A stretch of 64,000 bases of DNA. Origin: Paenibacillus sp. OK003 (GTDB taxonomy: Bacteria > Bacillota > Bacilli > Paenibacillales > Paenibacillaceae). Location: positions 1-64,000 of the forward strand of contig NZ_FOBD01000024.1 of NCBI RefSeq assembly GCF_900109515.1. Reading direction: 5' to 3'. The notes under the pieces were generated by a model, which saw only the letters and a program-made list of their open reading frames with translations, had not been told where the DNA came from and did no database searches. The position numbers and the translations under genes were made by a program. Shown piece by piece: positions 33,562 through 42,362 of this stretch. The first letter of the stretch is position 1, and each line of letters starts with the position of its first letter.

Positions 33562-34293
33562 GTGGAATTAGAGCCTCTGTATAAGGTAAAGGTGAAGTGT
33601 CATTATTGCGAGACCGAGTATGATACCTCACGCGTAAGACCAAGCTTGAAACGGCCATACCGGACGGATTCCGATTTTTGCGCGTACTACAAGCGGGAAA
33701 ATCCAGATTTCTATGTTGTTCGAATCTGTCCGGATTGTGGATTCGCTTCGACGGAGAATTCGACGGAACAATTAAACGATAAACAGCGCAAGGCTTTCAA
33801 GGAGCAGATCGGCAATCGTTGGGTGAAACGAGACTATAGCGGAGCGCGGACACTGGAACAGGCGATGGATTCGTACAAGCTTGGACTGCTGTGCGCGCAG
33901 GTTATTCAGGAGAAAGATCGTGTCGTTGCGGGTCTGCTGCATCATATCGCCTGGCTGTATCGTTACATGGAGGATCATACCCAGGAAAACCGTTTTCTTG
34001 AATTTAGCCTTGAGGCTTATGTAAAGGTTTATGAACGGGAAGGTACTGGAGGGAATGAAGCCAAGCTTCTTTATCTGTTGGGAGAGTTGAACCGCAGGGT
34101 AGGGCGATTCCATGAGGCTGTAAAATGGTTCGGCAGAGTTATTCATGACAAGCGCATTACCGATGCTGCCATGATTCGTGCTTCGCGAGAGCAGTGGGCA
34201 TTACTGCGGGAACAGATGATATCGAGCAAGCTGGAATTGCCAGATGAAATGATTGAAGCAGACAAAGAGGCTGCGAAACGCAGCCCCATTTGA
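33562..34293 (+). CDS. DUF2225 protein with zinc-binding cysteines
   Basis: 243 residues. N-terminal CHYCETEY and CPDCGFAS pairs (about 13-60) probably bind zinc; the rest is TPR-like helical (LLHHIAWLYRYMED, KLLYLLGELNRRVGRFHEAVKWF). This is the DUF2225 family, function unknown. GTG start; GGGAGAGGGATGG upstream. It follows the hemoglobin gene by 36 bases and is probably cotranscribed. Confidence 0.85.
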   Translation: MELEPLYKVKVKCHYCETEYDTSRVRPSLKRPYRTDSDFCAYYKRENPDFYVVRICPDCGFASTENSTEQLNDKQRKAFKEQIGNRWVKRDYSGARTLEQAMDSYKLGLLCAQVIQEKDRVVAGLLHHIAWLYRYMEDHTQENRFLEFSLEAYVKVYEREGTGGNEAKLLYLLGELNRRVGRFHEAVKWFGRVIHDKRITDAAMIRASREQWALLREQMISSKLELPDEMIEADKEAAKRSPI

Positions 34294-34310
34294 TAAGTGA
34301 CAGTTGTTCT

Positions 34311-34544
34311 CTAATTGCGGACAGGACGACTGGATAGCAGGTAATCACTATCATTGTCGATCACGGTCATGCTGGCATTACAACAAGGAAAGACCAGTAA
34401 TTTCTTTTTGCCTTCGCGAATGCGTACAAGCTCCTTCGGTTTGAGCGGCAGCAGTACATTGTTTGCATGGCAGTACGGACATTGCTGTACATAAATGTCC
34501 CCCATTACAATATCGTAAGGCCAGCTGTTCTCAAAGGGGATCAT
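34311..34544 (-). CDS. Small zinc-ribbon-like protein
   Basis: 77 residues with CPYCHANN and FPCCNASM, giving four Cys suited to one zinc. Its ATG overlaps the stop of the upstream gene yycC (ATGA, 4-base overlap), so the two are translationally coupled. AAGGCGAG lies 6-8 bases before the ATG. No family name recognised. Confidence 0.75.
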   Translation of the reverse strand: MIPFENSWPYDIVMGDIYVQQCPYCHANNVLLPLKPKELVRIREGKKKLLVFPCCNASMTVIDNDSDYLLSSRPVRN

Positions 34545-34711
34545 TCTTGCTCGCCTTCTGTAGAGGCAGGTTTAGCCGCTTCTTCTTTGGCCAACTCGGC
34601 GATTTTCTGCATCAGGATATGCTGCGGCATATGCATCAGATGTTCGAGGGGAACACCTAGAGATTCTGCTAATTTGACGGCTGTGTCAGCCGAGACTTGT
34701 AAAGGTTTCAT
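34541..34711 (-). CDS. yycC: YycC-family small protein
   Basis: 56 residues, MKPLQVSADTAVKLAESLGV then PLEHLMHMPQHILMQKIAEL and an acidic tail. The first 43 residues fit the Bacillales YycC family (unknown function; about 49 residues). AGGAGG is 6-7 bases before the ATG. It forms a two-gene operon with the zinc-ribbon protein. Confidence 0.85.
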   Translation of the reverse strand: MKPLQVSADTAVKLAESLGVPLEHLMHMPQHILMQKIAELAKEEAAKPASTEGEQE

Positions 34712-34829
34712 ACGATTACCTCCTGAAAATAGCTTAAACTATTTCTCTAGTATAGAGATATAGCGCTTATAAAACCAGTTCTAATTCAAGGTTAATTATC
34801 CATTCTACTGAGAGAGGTGCCTTATTCAA

Positions 34830-36629
34830 ATGAAAACACCATTACAACCCGTCTGGGATCTGGAGTCCATTTTTAGTGGAGGTTCTGCCTCCGAGTCGTT
34901 CGCTGCGTATTTGATTGAGCTGGAGCAGGATGTACGCAAGCTGCAAGCTCTTTTGAAAGAAACACCTGCACCCCAATCGCTTGAAGAAACGAATGCGTTT
35001 GATTCGATCCTTGAACTGCTTCAGAGCTGTTATATCCGAATTTCGGAAGGTTCCGCATTTGTGTCCTGTCTTTCTTCACAAAACCAAAAGGATAAAAAGG
35101 CAGTTCAGCTTCAGGGAACCATTAGTTCTCTTTCTGCGATGTTTAACAGTACCAAGTCCCAATTCGATAATACGCTTAGCCAGACGACAGACTCTGTATG
35201 GGAAGCATGGATTGCTCGGGAAGATATTCAGCCGCTTGCCTTTGCACTGAACGAGAGTCGCACGCAAGCTCGTGAGAAACTTTCACCTGAACTTGAAGGT
35301 CTTGCGCTGGATCTAGGTGTAGATGGTTACCATGGGTGGGGCAAATTCTATAACACCATTGTAAGCAAGGTTAACATTCCATTTGAGCAAAATGGTGAAA
35401 CGGTAATGTTGTCCGCAGGTCAGGCTGCCAATAAGTTGAGCGACAGTGACCGGAATGTCCGCGAGACTGTATTCGCTAAATGGGAACAAGCCTGGACGGA
35501 TGTCGAAGACTTCTGCGCAGATACATTAAACCACCTCGCAGGCTTCCGTCTCAAATTGTATGAGAAGCGCGGCTGGGATGATATTCTCAAGGAACCTTTG
35601 GCGATCAACCGGATGTCGCGTCAGACGCTTGATACGATGTGGGACGTAATTAACGGTGCCAAACCTGCGTTGGTTCGATATTTGGAGCGCAAGGCGAAAC
35701 TGCTTGGTGTAGAGAAGCTCAGCTGGAGTGACGTGGATGCACCTGTAGGCAAGTCGGGTGGAAAAGTCACCTATGACGAGGCAGCCATCAATATTGTTGA
35801 TCAATTCGCCAAGTTCAGTCCCAAACTTTCCAAATTTGCAGAGATGGCGTTTGAGAAACGTTGGATCGAAGCAGAGGACCGTCCTGGCAAGCGTCCAGGG
35901 GGATTCTGTACGTCCTTGCCACTCAGCAAAGCAACACGTATTTTCATGACCTTCTCTGGGACGCCGTCGAATGTGTCGACACTTGCCCATGAACTTGGTC
36001 ACGGATATCATCAGCACATTATGGAAGAACTGCCGGCCTTGAATCAACGCTACGCCATGAATGTGGCGGAAACGGCATCTACCTTTGCTGAGTTGATTGT
36101 AGCTGATGCACTGGTTCAGGCAGCAACGGATGAGCAAGAGAAGCTTGCTCTGCTCGAAGACAAGATTCAACGAAGCGTTGCATTTTTTATGAATATTCAC
36201 GCTCGTTTCCTGTTCGAAAATCGGTTCTATGAGCAACGCAAACAAGGTTTGGTGAATGCAGATGAGTTGTCCAAACTGATGGTGGAAGCACAGCAAGAAG
36301 CGTTCTGTGGTGCGCTTGCATCTGATCATCCGCATTTCTGGGCTTCCAAGCTGCATTTCTATCTGACAGGTGTACCATTCTACAACTTCCCGTATACGTT
36401 CGGATATATGTTCAGTGCAGGCATCTACGCCAGAGCGCAGGAGGAAGGCACGGCATTTGCCGATAAATATGATGATTTGCTGCGAGATACAGGCCGAATG
36501 ACGGTAGAGGAACTGGCTCAGAAACATCTGGGTACAGATCTCACACAACCGGATTTCTGGCAAAATGCAGCGAACCTGGTTATTGCCGATATTGATCAAT
36601 TTCTTGAGATGACAGAATCCGCAAAATAG
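34830..36629 (+). CDS. pepF: M3-family oligoendopeptidase (PepF-like)
   Basis: 599 residues, the usual PepF length. Zinc motif HELGHG (about residue 387-392) preceded by FMTFSGTPSNVSTLA, with the third ligand Glu in NVAETASTFAE. Cytoplasmic zinc metallopeptidase cutting short peptides. GAGAGGTG lies 12 bases upstream of the ATG. Monocistronic. Confidence 0.93.
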   Translation: MKTPLQPVWDLESIFSGGSASESFAAYLIELEQDVRKLQALLKETPAPQSLEETNAFDSILELLQSCYIRISEGSAFVSCLSSQNQKDKKAVQLQGTISSLSAMFNSTKSQFDNTLSQTTDSVWEAWIAREDIQPLAFALNESRTQAREKLSPELEGLALDLGVDGYHGWGKFYNTIVSKVNIPFEQNGETVMLSAGQAANKLSDSDRNVRETVFAKWEQAWTDVEDFCADTLNHLAGFRLKLYEKRGWDDILKEPLAINRMSRQTLDTMWDVINGAKPALVRYLERKAKLLGVEKLSWSDVDAPVGKSGGKVTYDEAAINIVDQFAKFSPKLSKFAEMAFEKRWIEAEDRPGKRPGGFCTSLPLSKATRIFMTFSGTPSNVSTLAHELGHGYHQHIMEELPALNQRYAMNVAETASTFAELIVADALVQAATDEQEKLALLEDKIQRSVAFFMNIHARFLFENRFYEQRKQGLVNADELSKLMVEAQQEAFCGALASDHPHFWASKLHFYLTGVPFYNFPYTFGYMFSAGIYARAQEEGTAFADKYDDLLRDTGRMTVEELAQKHLGTDLTQPDFWQNAANLVIADIDQFLEMTESAK

Positions 36630-36649
36630 TATTCCTATATATGAAATAA

Positions 36650-36693
36650 GGCTGCAATCCTGTGTAAATGCATACGGGGTTGCGGCCCTTTTT
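36650..36693 (+). terminator. Terminator after pepF
   Basis: GGCTGCAATCC pairs with GGGTTGCGGCC (wobble pairs), then CTTTTTG. Confidence 0.75.
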
Positions 36694-36822
36694 GTGTTTT
36701 TAAAAGGTAGACGCTCGCTAAATAATTTGTCGCAATTGAGAGAAATAACTCGCTAAAAGGACGCAAAATGGCAATCAATTGTGCAAATTATAGTTATAAT
36801 TACCCAAGTTTGTTTGACTTTG

Positions 36823-36851
36823 TTGAATGCCCACATTTGTTGTCATATAAT
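36823..36851 (+). promoter_or_regulatory. SigA-type promoter
   Basis: TTGAAT, spacer 17, TATAAT; about 50 bases upstream of the 36902 gene. Rest of 36694-36822 shows nothing. Confidence 0.7.
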
Positions 36852-36901
36852 GAGTCGTAAGTCCTTGTTTTGTAGGATGAAGTGCATAAAGGAGGAGCGT
36901 T

Positions 36902-37315
36902 ATGGTAAAAATTGACCAGCTTTCATTAGCACGGCAGTTGGATCTGGTGTTCAAAGAGCTTGATCATGAATTATCAGGATTAGATTCAGGTGTTGTTTTT
37001 GTGCAAATACGAAATAATGTAATTGGGAAGTTTGGGATTCGACATAATCCGATAACCGGACGTGACGGTCAAATGGAAGTGGAGGACGGTGGATTAAACG
37101 AAACCCAGCGCTCTTCTTTCCGCGCAATGGCACTGGAAACTTTGAAATTCAAGCGAAATTGGACTCATGGAGAAATTGCATATGATTTTACAGTAAGACA
37201 AGGCATGATTCTGGTTGATGCCACGATGGAGTCCAACTATAATATGGCGAACCTGATGATTCGTTATCCAAGAACCAATACATACATGGATTCAGGCATG
37301 GAGTCGTCTTCATAA
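36902..37315 (+). CDS. Conserved hypothetical protein
   Basis: 137 residues, soluble. It begins MVKIDQLSLARQLDLVFKEL, middle FVQIRNNVIGKFGIRHNPIT, then a segment SSFRAMALETLKFKRNWTHG. No signal, membrane helix or catalytic motif. AAGGAGGAG precedes the ATG, and it has its own promoter and terminator, so it is a single-gene unit. Family not recognised. Confidence 0.75.
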   Translation: MVKIDQLSLARQLDLVFKELDHELSGLDSGVVFVQIRNNVIGKFGIRHNPITGRDGQMEVEDGGLNETQRSSFRAMALETLKFKRNWTHGEIAYDFTVRQGMILVDATMESNYNMANLMIRYPRTNTYMDSGMESSS

Positions 37316-37331
37316 TTGTGATGAGCACAGG

Positions 37332-37363
37332 AAAGCGGCACTTCCGAGGAAGGCCGCTTTTTG
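37332..37363 (+). terminator. Terminator after the 36902 gene
   Basis: AAGCGGC-CTTCC pairs with GGAAG-GCCGCTT, then TTTTG. Confidence 0.85.
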
Positions 37364-37393
37364 TTGTTGCATATACGAGCACGAATTACGAGC

Positions 37394-37627
37394 TTACGAA
37401 CGACCCGATAATTGCTGCTCAGCGATTTGGACCAGACGTTTAGTGATGTAACCACCCAGAGAACCTGTCTCACGGGAAGTGTAGTTACCGTAGTAACCGT
37501 CTTGGGGAATAGTTACACCCAGCTCTTGTGCAGCTTCAATTTTCAATTGTTGCAATGCTGCGTTTGCTTGGGGAACAACCAGATTGTTGGAGCGGCTTCC
37601 GCTACCTTGGTTTTGACCTCCGTACAT
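37394..37627 (-). CDS. Alpha/beta-type small acid-soluble spore protein, copy 1
   Basis: 77 residues. After a Gly/Gln-rich start (MYGGQNQGSG) comes NLVVPQANAALQQLKIEAAQ, then the GPR protease site region (IEAAQELGV) and GYYGNYTSRETGSLGGYITK, the diagnostic SASP motif. It binds DNA in the forespore and protects it from UV. AAGGAGGTG is 7 bases before the ATG. About 90% identical to copy 2 at 40805. Confidence 0.95.
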   Translation of the reverse strand: MYGGQNQGSGSRSNNLVVPQANAALQQLKIEAAQELGVTIPQDGYYGNYTSRETGSLGGYITKRLVQIAEQQLSGRS

Positions 37628-37736
37628 GTGTGTCACCTCCTTATGGCTTGGTGATGTTAGTATGGTTAGAGAATGAGGAAATATGCATGATATGGCGTAA
37701 GGGAAAATTTGGATAATAGAAATAAGATATAACATG

Positions 37737-37764
37737 AAAAAAGCCGACCCAGTATGGATCGGCT
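37737..37764 (-). terminator. Terminator of the aldose epimerase gene
   Basis: On the minus strand AGCCGA, loop, TCGGCT then T6. Confidence 0.8.
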
Positions 37765-37828
37765 ACATAGAATAAAAGGAAAAAATAGGGGTTATGTTCC
37801 CTAGAAGGTCCCTGAGAGTATAAGATTA

Positions 37829-38803
37829 CTACTCGGTTGGCGGAACAATCTCAATACGTGTAAATAGCTCAACGGGCTGTTCAGGTTCTAGACGAATCAG
37901 TCCCGTTTGCGCGTCTGTTAAATTCAAATTGGGTGCATCAGGAAGCCATGTGTAGGGTTCAATGCATAGGAATTGATCGGATTCGCCCTTTGTAAAGAGG
38001 ACCCAGTGTTTGAAAAATGCTTCATCCGCTGAATATTTCAGCGTATATCCATCCTGTCTGCGCAAGTGAGCTACTGCTGGTTGTCCTTCGGCAGCTTTCA
38101 AAATGGTATCCCAGTTTCGTCCTTGCATGTTCATGCCTTCGTTCAAAGAAGACCATTCTCCAAGAGATTCAATCTCACCTGTAGGCAGTTGTTCATCATT
38201 CTGAGCGTAAATTCCGGACACAGGAAGTTGAAGTGTCCATTCGGCAGGTTTGCCGTCAAGCAGAAACCATGTATGATATCCCATTCCAAAAGGAGCAGGA
38301 GTGGAGCTCAGATTGGTCACACGCAGACGCTGGCTTAACACCGCGTTTTGTAGTCTGAACGTCATCTCAAGCTTCAAAGGAATTGGAAATTGAGCCATCC
38401 AATGCTTTTCATTTTCAGTTAATAATTCCGTTGTGATTGCACAGCCATCTTCATCTTCTTCGATGTCACTGACACACCAGGACTGGCTGCGGTGGAGGCC
38501 GTGAATATGGTTGTCATTGGCCGTATTCTGATCGAATTGGTAATGGACTCCCTCATATTCGAATTGTCCTCGATGAATGCGGCCTGGCGGAACAAGAAGC
38601 GGAACGCCGAAGTGATACGGCTTCTGCAAATAAAAGGCAAGTTCGTCTTCTTCCGGACTGCGAACGACATCACGGCCCTGCACCAGATCGCGAATCGAGA
38701 TAATATTATTTCCAAGACGCGGCAGCAGGGTAATCTCCAATTCACGGCTATGTAGGATATACGTGTCGTAACCATTCCATTGGCCTTTGGTCACTTTTTT
38801 CAT
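37829..38803 (-). CDS. Aldose 1-epimerase-family protein
   Basis: 324 residues, a galactose-mutarotase fold: LLPRLGNNIISIRDL near the N-terminus, NDNHIHGLHR (His likely catalytic), GYHTWFLLD, and CIEPYTWLPDAPN near the C-terminus (conserved Glu-Pro). Interconverts anomers of a sugar, identity unknown. Start at 38803 behind AAAGGAGC; the open frame extends upstream to 38884 without a site. Confidence 0.85.
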   Translation of the reverse strand: MKKVTKGQWNGYDTYILHSRELEITLLPRLGNNIISIRDLVQGRDVVRSPEEDELAFYLQKPYHFGVPLLVPPGRIHRGQFEYEGVHYQFDQNTANDNHIHGLHRSQSWCVSDIEEDEDGCAITTELLTENEKHWMAQFPIPLKLEMTFRLQNAVLSQRLRVTNLSSTPAPFGMGYHTWFLLDGKPAEWTLQLPVSGIYAQNDEQLPTGEIESLGEWSSLNEGMNMQGRNWDTILKAAEGQPAVAHLRRQDGYTLKYSADEAFFKHWVLFTKGESDQFLCIEPYTWLPDAPNLNLTDAQTGLIRLEPEQPVELFTRIEIVPPTE

Positions 38804-38987
38804 ATCGATGCTCCTTTTCCCACTTGAAATCTGTCTGCAAACGGCTAATGCTATCTGCCGTTGTAGGCGTGTCATTGTGTACATGCTACCTACCCCATTA
38901 GCATACCGAATGAATGCAGGTGATCAGGATAAGCAATTCCATCATAACAGATTTCTGTGAAGTGGGTAAAAAAAAGCTATTCCCATT

Positions 38988-39016
38988 TTGACATTCTGCT
39001 CCGCGCGGATTAAGAT
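38988..39016 (+). promoter_or_regulatory. Promoter of the trpS T-box leader
   Basis: TTGACA, spacer 17, TAAGAT: near-consensus SigA promoter; start expected near 39023. Confidence 0.8.
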
Positions 39017-39044
39017 GGTATTCTGAACGATGCGTTTTATCCAA

Positions 39045-39335
39045 TGAATGATAATTAAAGCGATGACAGGGACAAGTAAGCCAAGAGAACTCTCTTCAGA
39101 AAGCCGGTGGATGATGTGAACCGGTGTGAACTCTTTACCGAATGGACCCTTGAGTGCTGGTTTGAACAGGCGATGTCTGATCTTGGACTACCCTTAGTAG
39201 AATTGGACGTATACTCCACGTTACGGAGAAATGAAGGCATTTCTTCTACGTGATTTAATCAGGTCTAGAGGAATGGAGAAATGCGAATAAGGGTGGCACC
39301 ACGGTCTCACGTCCCTTGCGGATGTGGGGTCTTTT
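39045..39335 (+). promoter_or_regulatory. T-box riboswitch (tRNA-Trp) controlling trpS
   Basis: Stem I features AGGGACAAGTAAG (AGUA region, about 39067-39080) and AGAAAGCCGGTGG, specifier loop with UGG at 39143-39145 (Trp codon), and the T-box AAGGGTGGCACCACGG (39289-39304) that pairs the tRNA acceptor end. A competing terminator (GGTCTCACGTCC with GGATGTGGGGTC, then T5) ends at about 39335. Uncharged tRNA-Trp would allow readthrough into trpS. Confidence 0.93.
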
Positions 39336-39384
39336 TGCGTTCGCGGAGAATAGGAACAAAACAAATAGGGAGGCGTTATGTGAA

Positions 39385-40377
39385 ATGAAAACAGTACTTT
39401 CGGGAATTCAGCCGAGTGGCAAGCTCACATTGGGCAACTACATCGGAGCAATTAAAAACTTTGTGAAATTGCAGCATGACTATCAATGTCACTTCATGGT
39501 GGTTGATCTTCACGCTGTAACGGTAGCTCAAGAGCCAGCAGCGCTGCGTGAGCAATCTGAGGCGGTAGCTGCCTTGTTTATTGCAGCGGGAATCGATCCT
39601 ACGAAATCCAATGTGTTTCTGCAATCCCATGTACCGCAGCACGCGGAATTGGGCTGGTTGATGACTACACTGACATCGATGGGCGAGCTCGAACGCATGA
39701 CTCAGTTCAAGGACAAATCATCCGGTAAAGATTCCGTTGGCGCCGGGCTGTTTGTCTATCCTTCATTAATGGCTGCTGATATTTTGCTGTATAATGCTGA
39801 TCTTGTGCCTGTAGGCGAGGATCAGAAGCAGCATCTGGAACTGACACGCGATCTGGCGGGACGCTTTAACCACCGTTATGGTGAGTATTTCACGATTCCA
39901 GACCCTTATATTCCACAGGTGGGTGCTCGTGTAATGTCACTGGATGATGCATCTTCCAAAATGAGCAAAAGCAATCCGAATGCAGGCAGCTACATTGCCT
40001 TGCTTGATCCGCCAGATGTTATCCGCAAAAAAATCAGTCGTGCCACAACCGATTCCGGTCGTGAAGTTGTATATGATCCGGCAAACAAACCTGAGGTCAG
40101 CAACCTGATGAGTATCTACGCTGAATGCGCAGGTCTGTCATTGAAAGAAGTCGCGGAGCGTTATGAAGGCAAAATGTATGGTCCATTCAAAAAAGAACTG
40201 GCTGAAGTGGTCGTATCCGTTATTGAACCTTTACAGGAACGGTATCGTGAGATTCGTGAGTCTGGCGAATTGGCCGACATCCTGGAAGCTTCAGCTCGTC
40301 GCGCAGAAGCGGTGGCTTCCCAGACACTTAATGCGGTTAAAGAACGTATGGGGTTTGTTCCTAGACGTACGTTGTAG
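39385..40377 (+). CDS. trpS: Tryptophanyl-tRNA synthetase
   Basis: 330 residues, typical length. Class I synthetase: TIGN-type motif as LGNYIGAI (HIGH equivalent, about 16-23), DLHAVTV, GEDQKQHLELTRDLA, and KMSKS (about 191-195). Charges tRNA-Trp; the T-box upstream matches. The start at 39385 has GGGAGG 11 bases upstream; ATG at 39378 is followed at once by a stop. Confidence 0.95.
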   Translation: MKTVLSGIQPSGKLTLGNYIGAIKNFVKLQHDYQCHFMVVDLHAVTVAQEPAALREQSEAVAALFIAAGIDPTKSNVFLQSHVPQHAELGWLMTTLTSMGELERMTQFKDKSSGKDSVGAGLFVYPSLMAADILLYNADLVPVGEDQKQHLELTRDLAGRFNHRYGEYFTIPDPYIPQVGARVMSLDDASSKMSKSNPNAGSYIALLDPPDVIRKKISRATTDSGREVVYDPANKPEVSNLMSIYAECAGLSLKEVAERYEGKMYGPFKKELAEVVVSVIEPLQERYREIRESGELADILEASARRAEAVASQTLNAVKERMGFVPRRTL

Positions 40378-40417
40378 TAGGACGAGGCAAGTAACTTAAA
40401 CTAGATGAATTGTTCAC

Positions 40418-40456
40418 ATAATAAAAAGGAGCCTTGATAAGGCTCCTTTTTATTAT
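40418..40456. terminator. Bidirectional terminator after trpS
   Basis: ATAATAAAAAGGAGCC, loop TTGATA, GGCTCCTTTTTATTAT; symmetrical, serving trpS and the convergent 40487 gene. Confidence 0.92.
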
Positions 40457-40486
40457 CGTTTCGGACTACCTATGAAGTTTACCGGG

Positions 40487-40684
40487 TTAAGAGGCAGTTT
40501 CCGAGGTGGTACGTGCTTCACGACGCTCTTTCTTTGCGCGAATAACGAATCCCCAGCCGATGTTGGCAATGGACACGACAAACAGCAGCGTAGCTAACCA
40601 GCCAGAGTAAGAGATCATGATCGCCGTAACCGCTAACAACATAATCGAAGAGAATGCAAACCATAGCGATAAACCTTTGCTCAT
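40487..40684 (-). CDS. Small two-helix membrane protein
   Basis: 65 residues: MSKGLSLWFAFSSIMLLAVT start, two transmembrane helices (about 5-26 and 30-50), then a strongly basic tail (RAKKERREARTT). GGAGG is 8 bases before the ATG; frame upstream to 40759 has no ribosome-binding site. Family not recognised. Confidence 0.7.
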   Translation of the reverse strand: MSKGLSLWFAFSSIMLLAVTAIMISYSGWLATLLFVVSIANIGWGFVIRAKKERREARTTSETAS

Positions 40685-40804
40685 TGGGAAAAACCTCCAT
40701 ATAGAAATTTGATGAAATTCCGTATAACCTGAAGCGCACGAGCCATAATAATCTTGCAAGCTTGCAATTACATTACAGACACAGATTGAAGGGAGATTTT
40801 AAAT

Positions 40805-41023
40805 ATGGCTCAAGGATCTCGTTCTAACAACTTGGTGGTACCTCAAGCAAACTCAGCACTGCAACAATTGAAAATCGAAGCTGCACAAGAACTGGGTGTA
40901 ACTATCCCACAAGACGGTTACTACGGTAACTACACTTCCCGTGAGACAGGATCTCTGGGCGGGTACATCACCAAACGTCTGGTACAAATCGCTGAGCAGT
41001 CTCTGGCTGGGTCTGGCAAATAA
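40805..41023 (+). CDS. Alpha/beta-type small acid-soluble spore protein, copy 2
   Basis: 72 residues, MAQGSRSNNLVVPQANSALQ then IEAAQELGV and GYYGNYTSRETGSLGGYITK. Forespore DNA-binding protein, cut by GPR at germination. GGGAG lies 9-10 bases upstream of the ATG. Nearly identical to copy 1 but on the opposite strand 3.2 kb away. Confidence 0.95.
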   Translation: MAQGSRSNNLVVPQANSALQQLKIEAAQELGVTIPQDGYYGNYTSRETGSLGGYITKRLVQIAEQSLAGSGK

Positions 41024-41052
41024 TTATTATAACCAAAAAGCAACAAGCAGAA

Positions 41053-41080
41053 GCCCGGAGCGGAAACGCTCCGGGTTTTC
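41053..41080 (+). terminator. Terminator after SASP copy 2
   Basis: CCCGGAGCG, GAAA tetraloop, CGCTCCGGG, TTTTC. Confidence 0.9.
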
Positions 41081-41128
41081 TCGCGCATTCGTTCCTATGT
41101 CTGATTGTGCCCTTCCATGCACCTTTCG

Positions 41129-42109
41129 TCAAGAGCGTGCGGATAAAAGTTTTTTATCCATTTTCTCGTCGCTTAACCAGCCGACATACGTATCAATCGT
41201 TTCAAAATTTCGATCCATAACAACTACAGCGACAAATGGGTACTGTTTGCGGTGTCGATAACGCACATCTGCCCAGCGAACCTTGTATCCTGCTGGTAAT
41301 TCTTCGACCTCTGCGACAGCATAGGAGGTGAAGTACAGAAACGCAGTGACTTCAGGAGATTTGCGTGAGGCGGCAACAGCGGCGTGAGTGGACGATGAAG
41401 CATGGAGATTCCAGGTTAGGACGGAATGATCCATTTTGCCAATCTCATAACTGCCGTCTGCATATCTTTTCACCACATGCCATCGGTTCCAGGATATCGT
41501 TGGGATCACCATATAATGAGCCTCAGTATTATCTTTGTCGAGTCGTTTCACCTGTCTAACAGCCATAGCACGTGCTATAGTTCGCCATACATAATACAAA
41601 CCAATCAAAATATACAGTGAAACAAAGAGTGGAGCAGGGGCGATCAGATCGAAAGCCCATAACAAAATGGCCAGCACATGTGTGGTAAACAGAAACGGAT
41701 CAAAGATATGAATGATGTTCCAGGCAATCCAGCGTTCTGTAAAAGGTCGTGCTGCCTGGGTTCCATAGGTATTGAACAAATCGGTAAAAACGTGAACGCC
41801 TACGGCAACCGCAGTCCAGGCCGCGACGTGTCCGATAGCGACACCGGGAAAGATCAATGCAATGACACCAGTAATGAGCAGAACCCATAACAGGAGAAAT
41901 GGCAGTGAATGGGACATACCCCGGTGATTCCGGATGTAGAGCGAGTTGCTTTTGAGACGTAACGCCGTATCGATGTCAGGAGCCTGCGAGCCTGCAATGG
42001 TGCCAACCATGACCGCTGCTGCGAGCATGGGGCTCGTCGCGACAACAGGATCGACATAAGCCAGACCGGCCAGACCAATCCCCATGACAAAATGTGTAGA
42101 AGTATCCAT
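41129..42109 (-). CDS. yfhP: Membrane-bound metal-dependent hydrolase (YfhP/YdjM-like)
   Basis: 326 residues. MDTSTHFVMGIGLAGLAYVD, then QAPDIDTALR and NHRGMSHSLPFLLLW supply conserved Asp/His residues of the YdjM/DUF457 family; five or so transmembrane helices up to about residue 185; soluble C-terminal half. Length and arrangement fit B. subtilis YfhP. AAAGGAGACG precedes the ATG. Substrate unknown. Confidence 0.75.
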   Translation of the reverse strand: MDTSTHFVMGIGLAGLAYVDPVVATSPMLAAAVMVGTIAGSQAPDIDTALRLKSNSLYIRNHRGMSHSLPFLLLWVLLITGVIALIFPGVAIGHVAAWTAVAVGVHVFTDLFNTYGTQAARPFTERWIAWNIIHIFDPFLFTTHVLAILLWAFDLIAPAPLFVSLYILIGLYYVWRTIARAMAVRQVKRLDKDNTEAHYMVIPTISWNRWHVVKRYADGSYEIGKMDHSVLTWNLHASSSTHAAVAASRKSPEVTAFLYFTSYAVAEVEELPAGYKVRWADVRYRHRKQYPFVAVVVMDRNFETIDTYVGWLSDEKMDKKLLSARS

Positions 42110-42362
42110 AAACGTCTCCTTTGTGTGGTGTATCGTTAATGCAAGTTGCTTCTCTATCTAGGTGATACCCATATATAGTGTATATTATCCGCCTACCCGG
42201 AAGCAAAACACCCTAATTTCCAAAGATATGACAAGAACCTGTTGAATTGACAGCAATTGTACGAGCATTGTCAAACTCTTTTTCCTTTTCCTGTGATAAA
42301 CTTTATATCGGAGACAGAGAGAGAAACCTCCACGAGATCAAGAACAAGGGGGATTCACAAGC

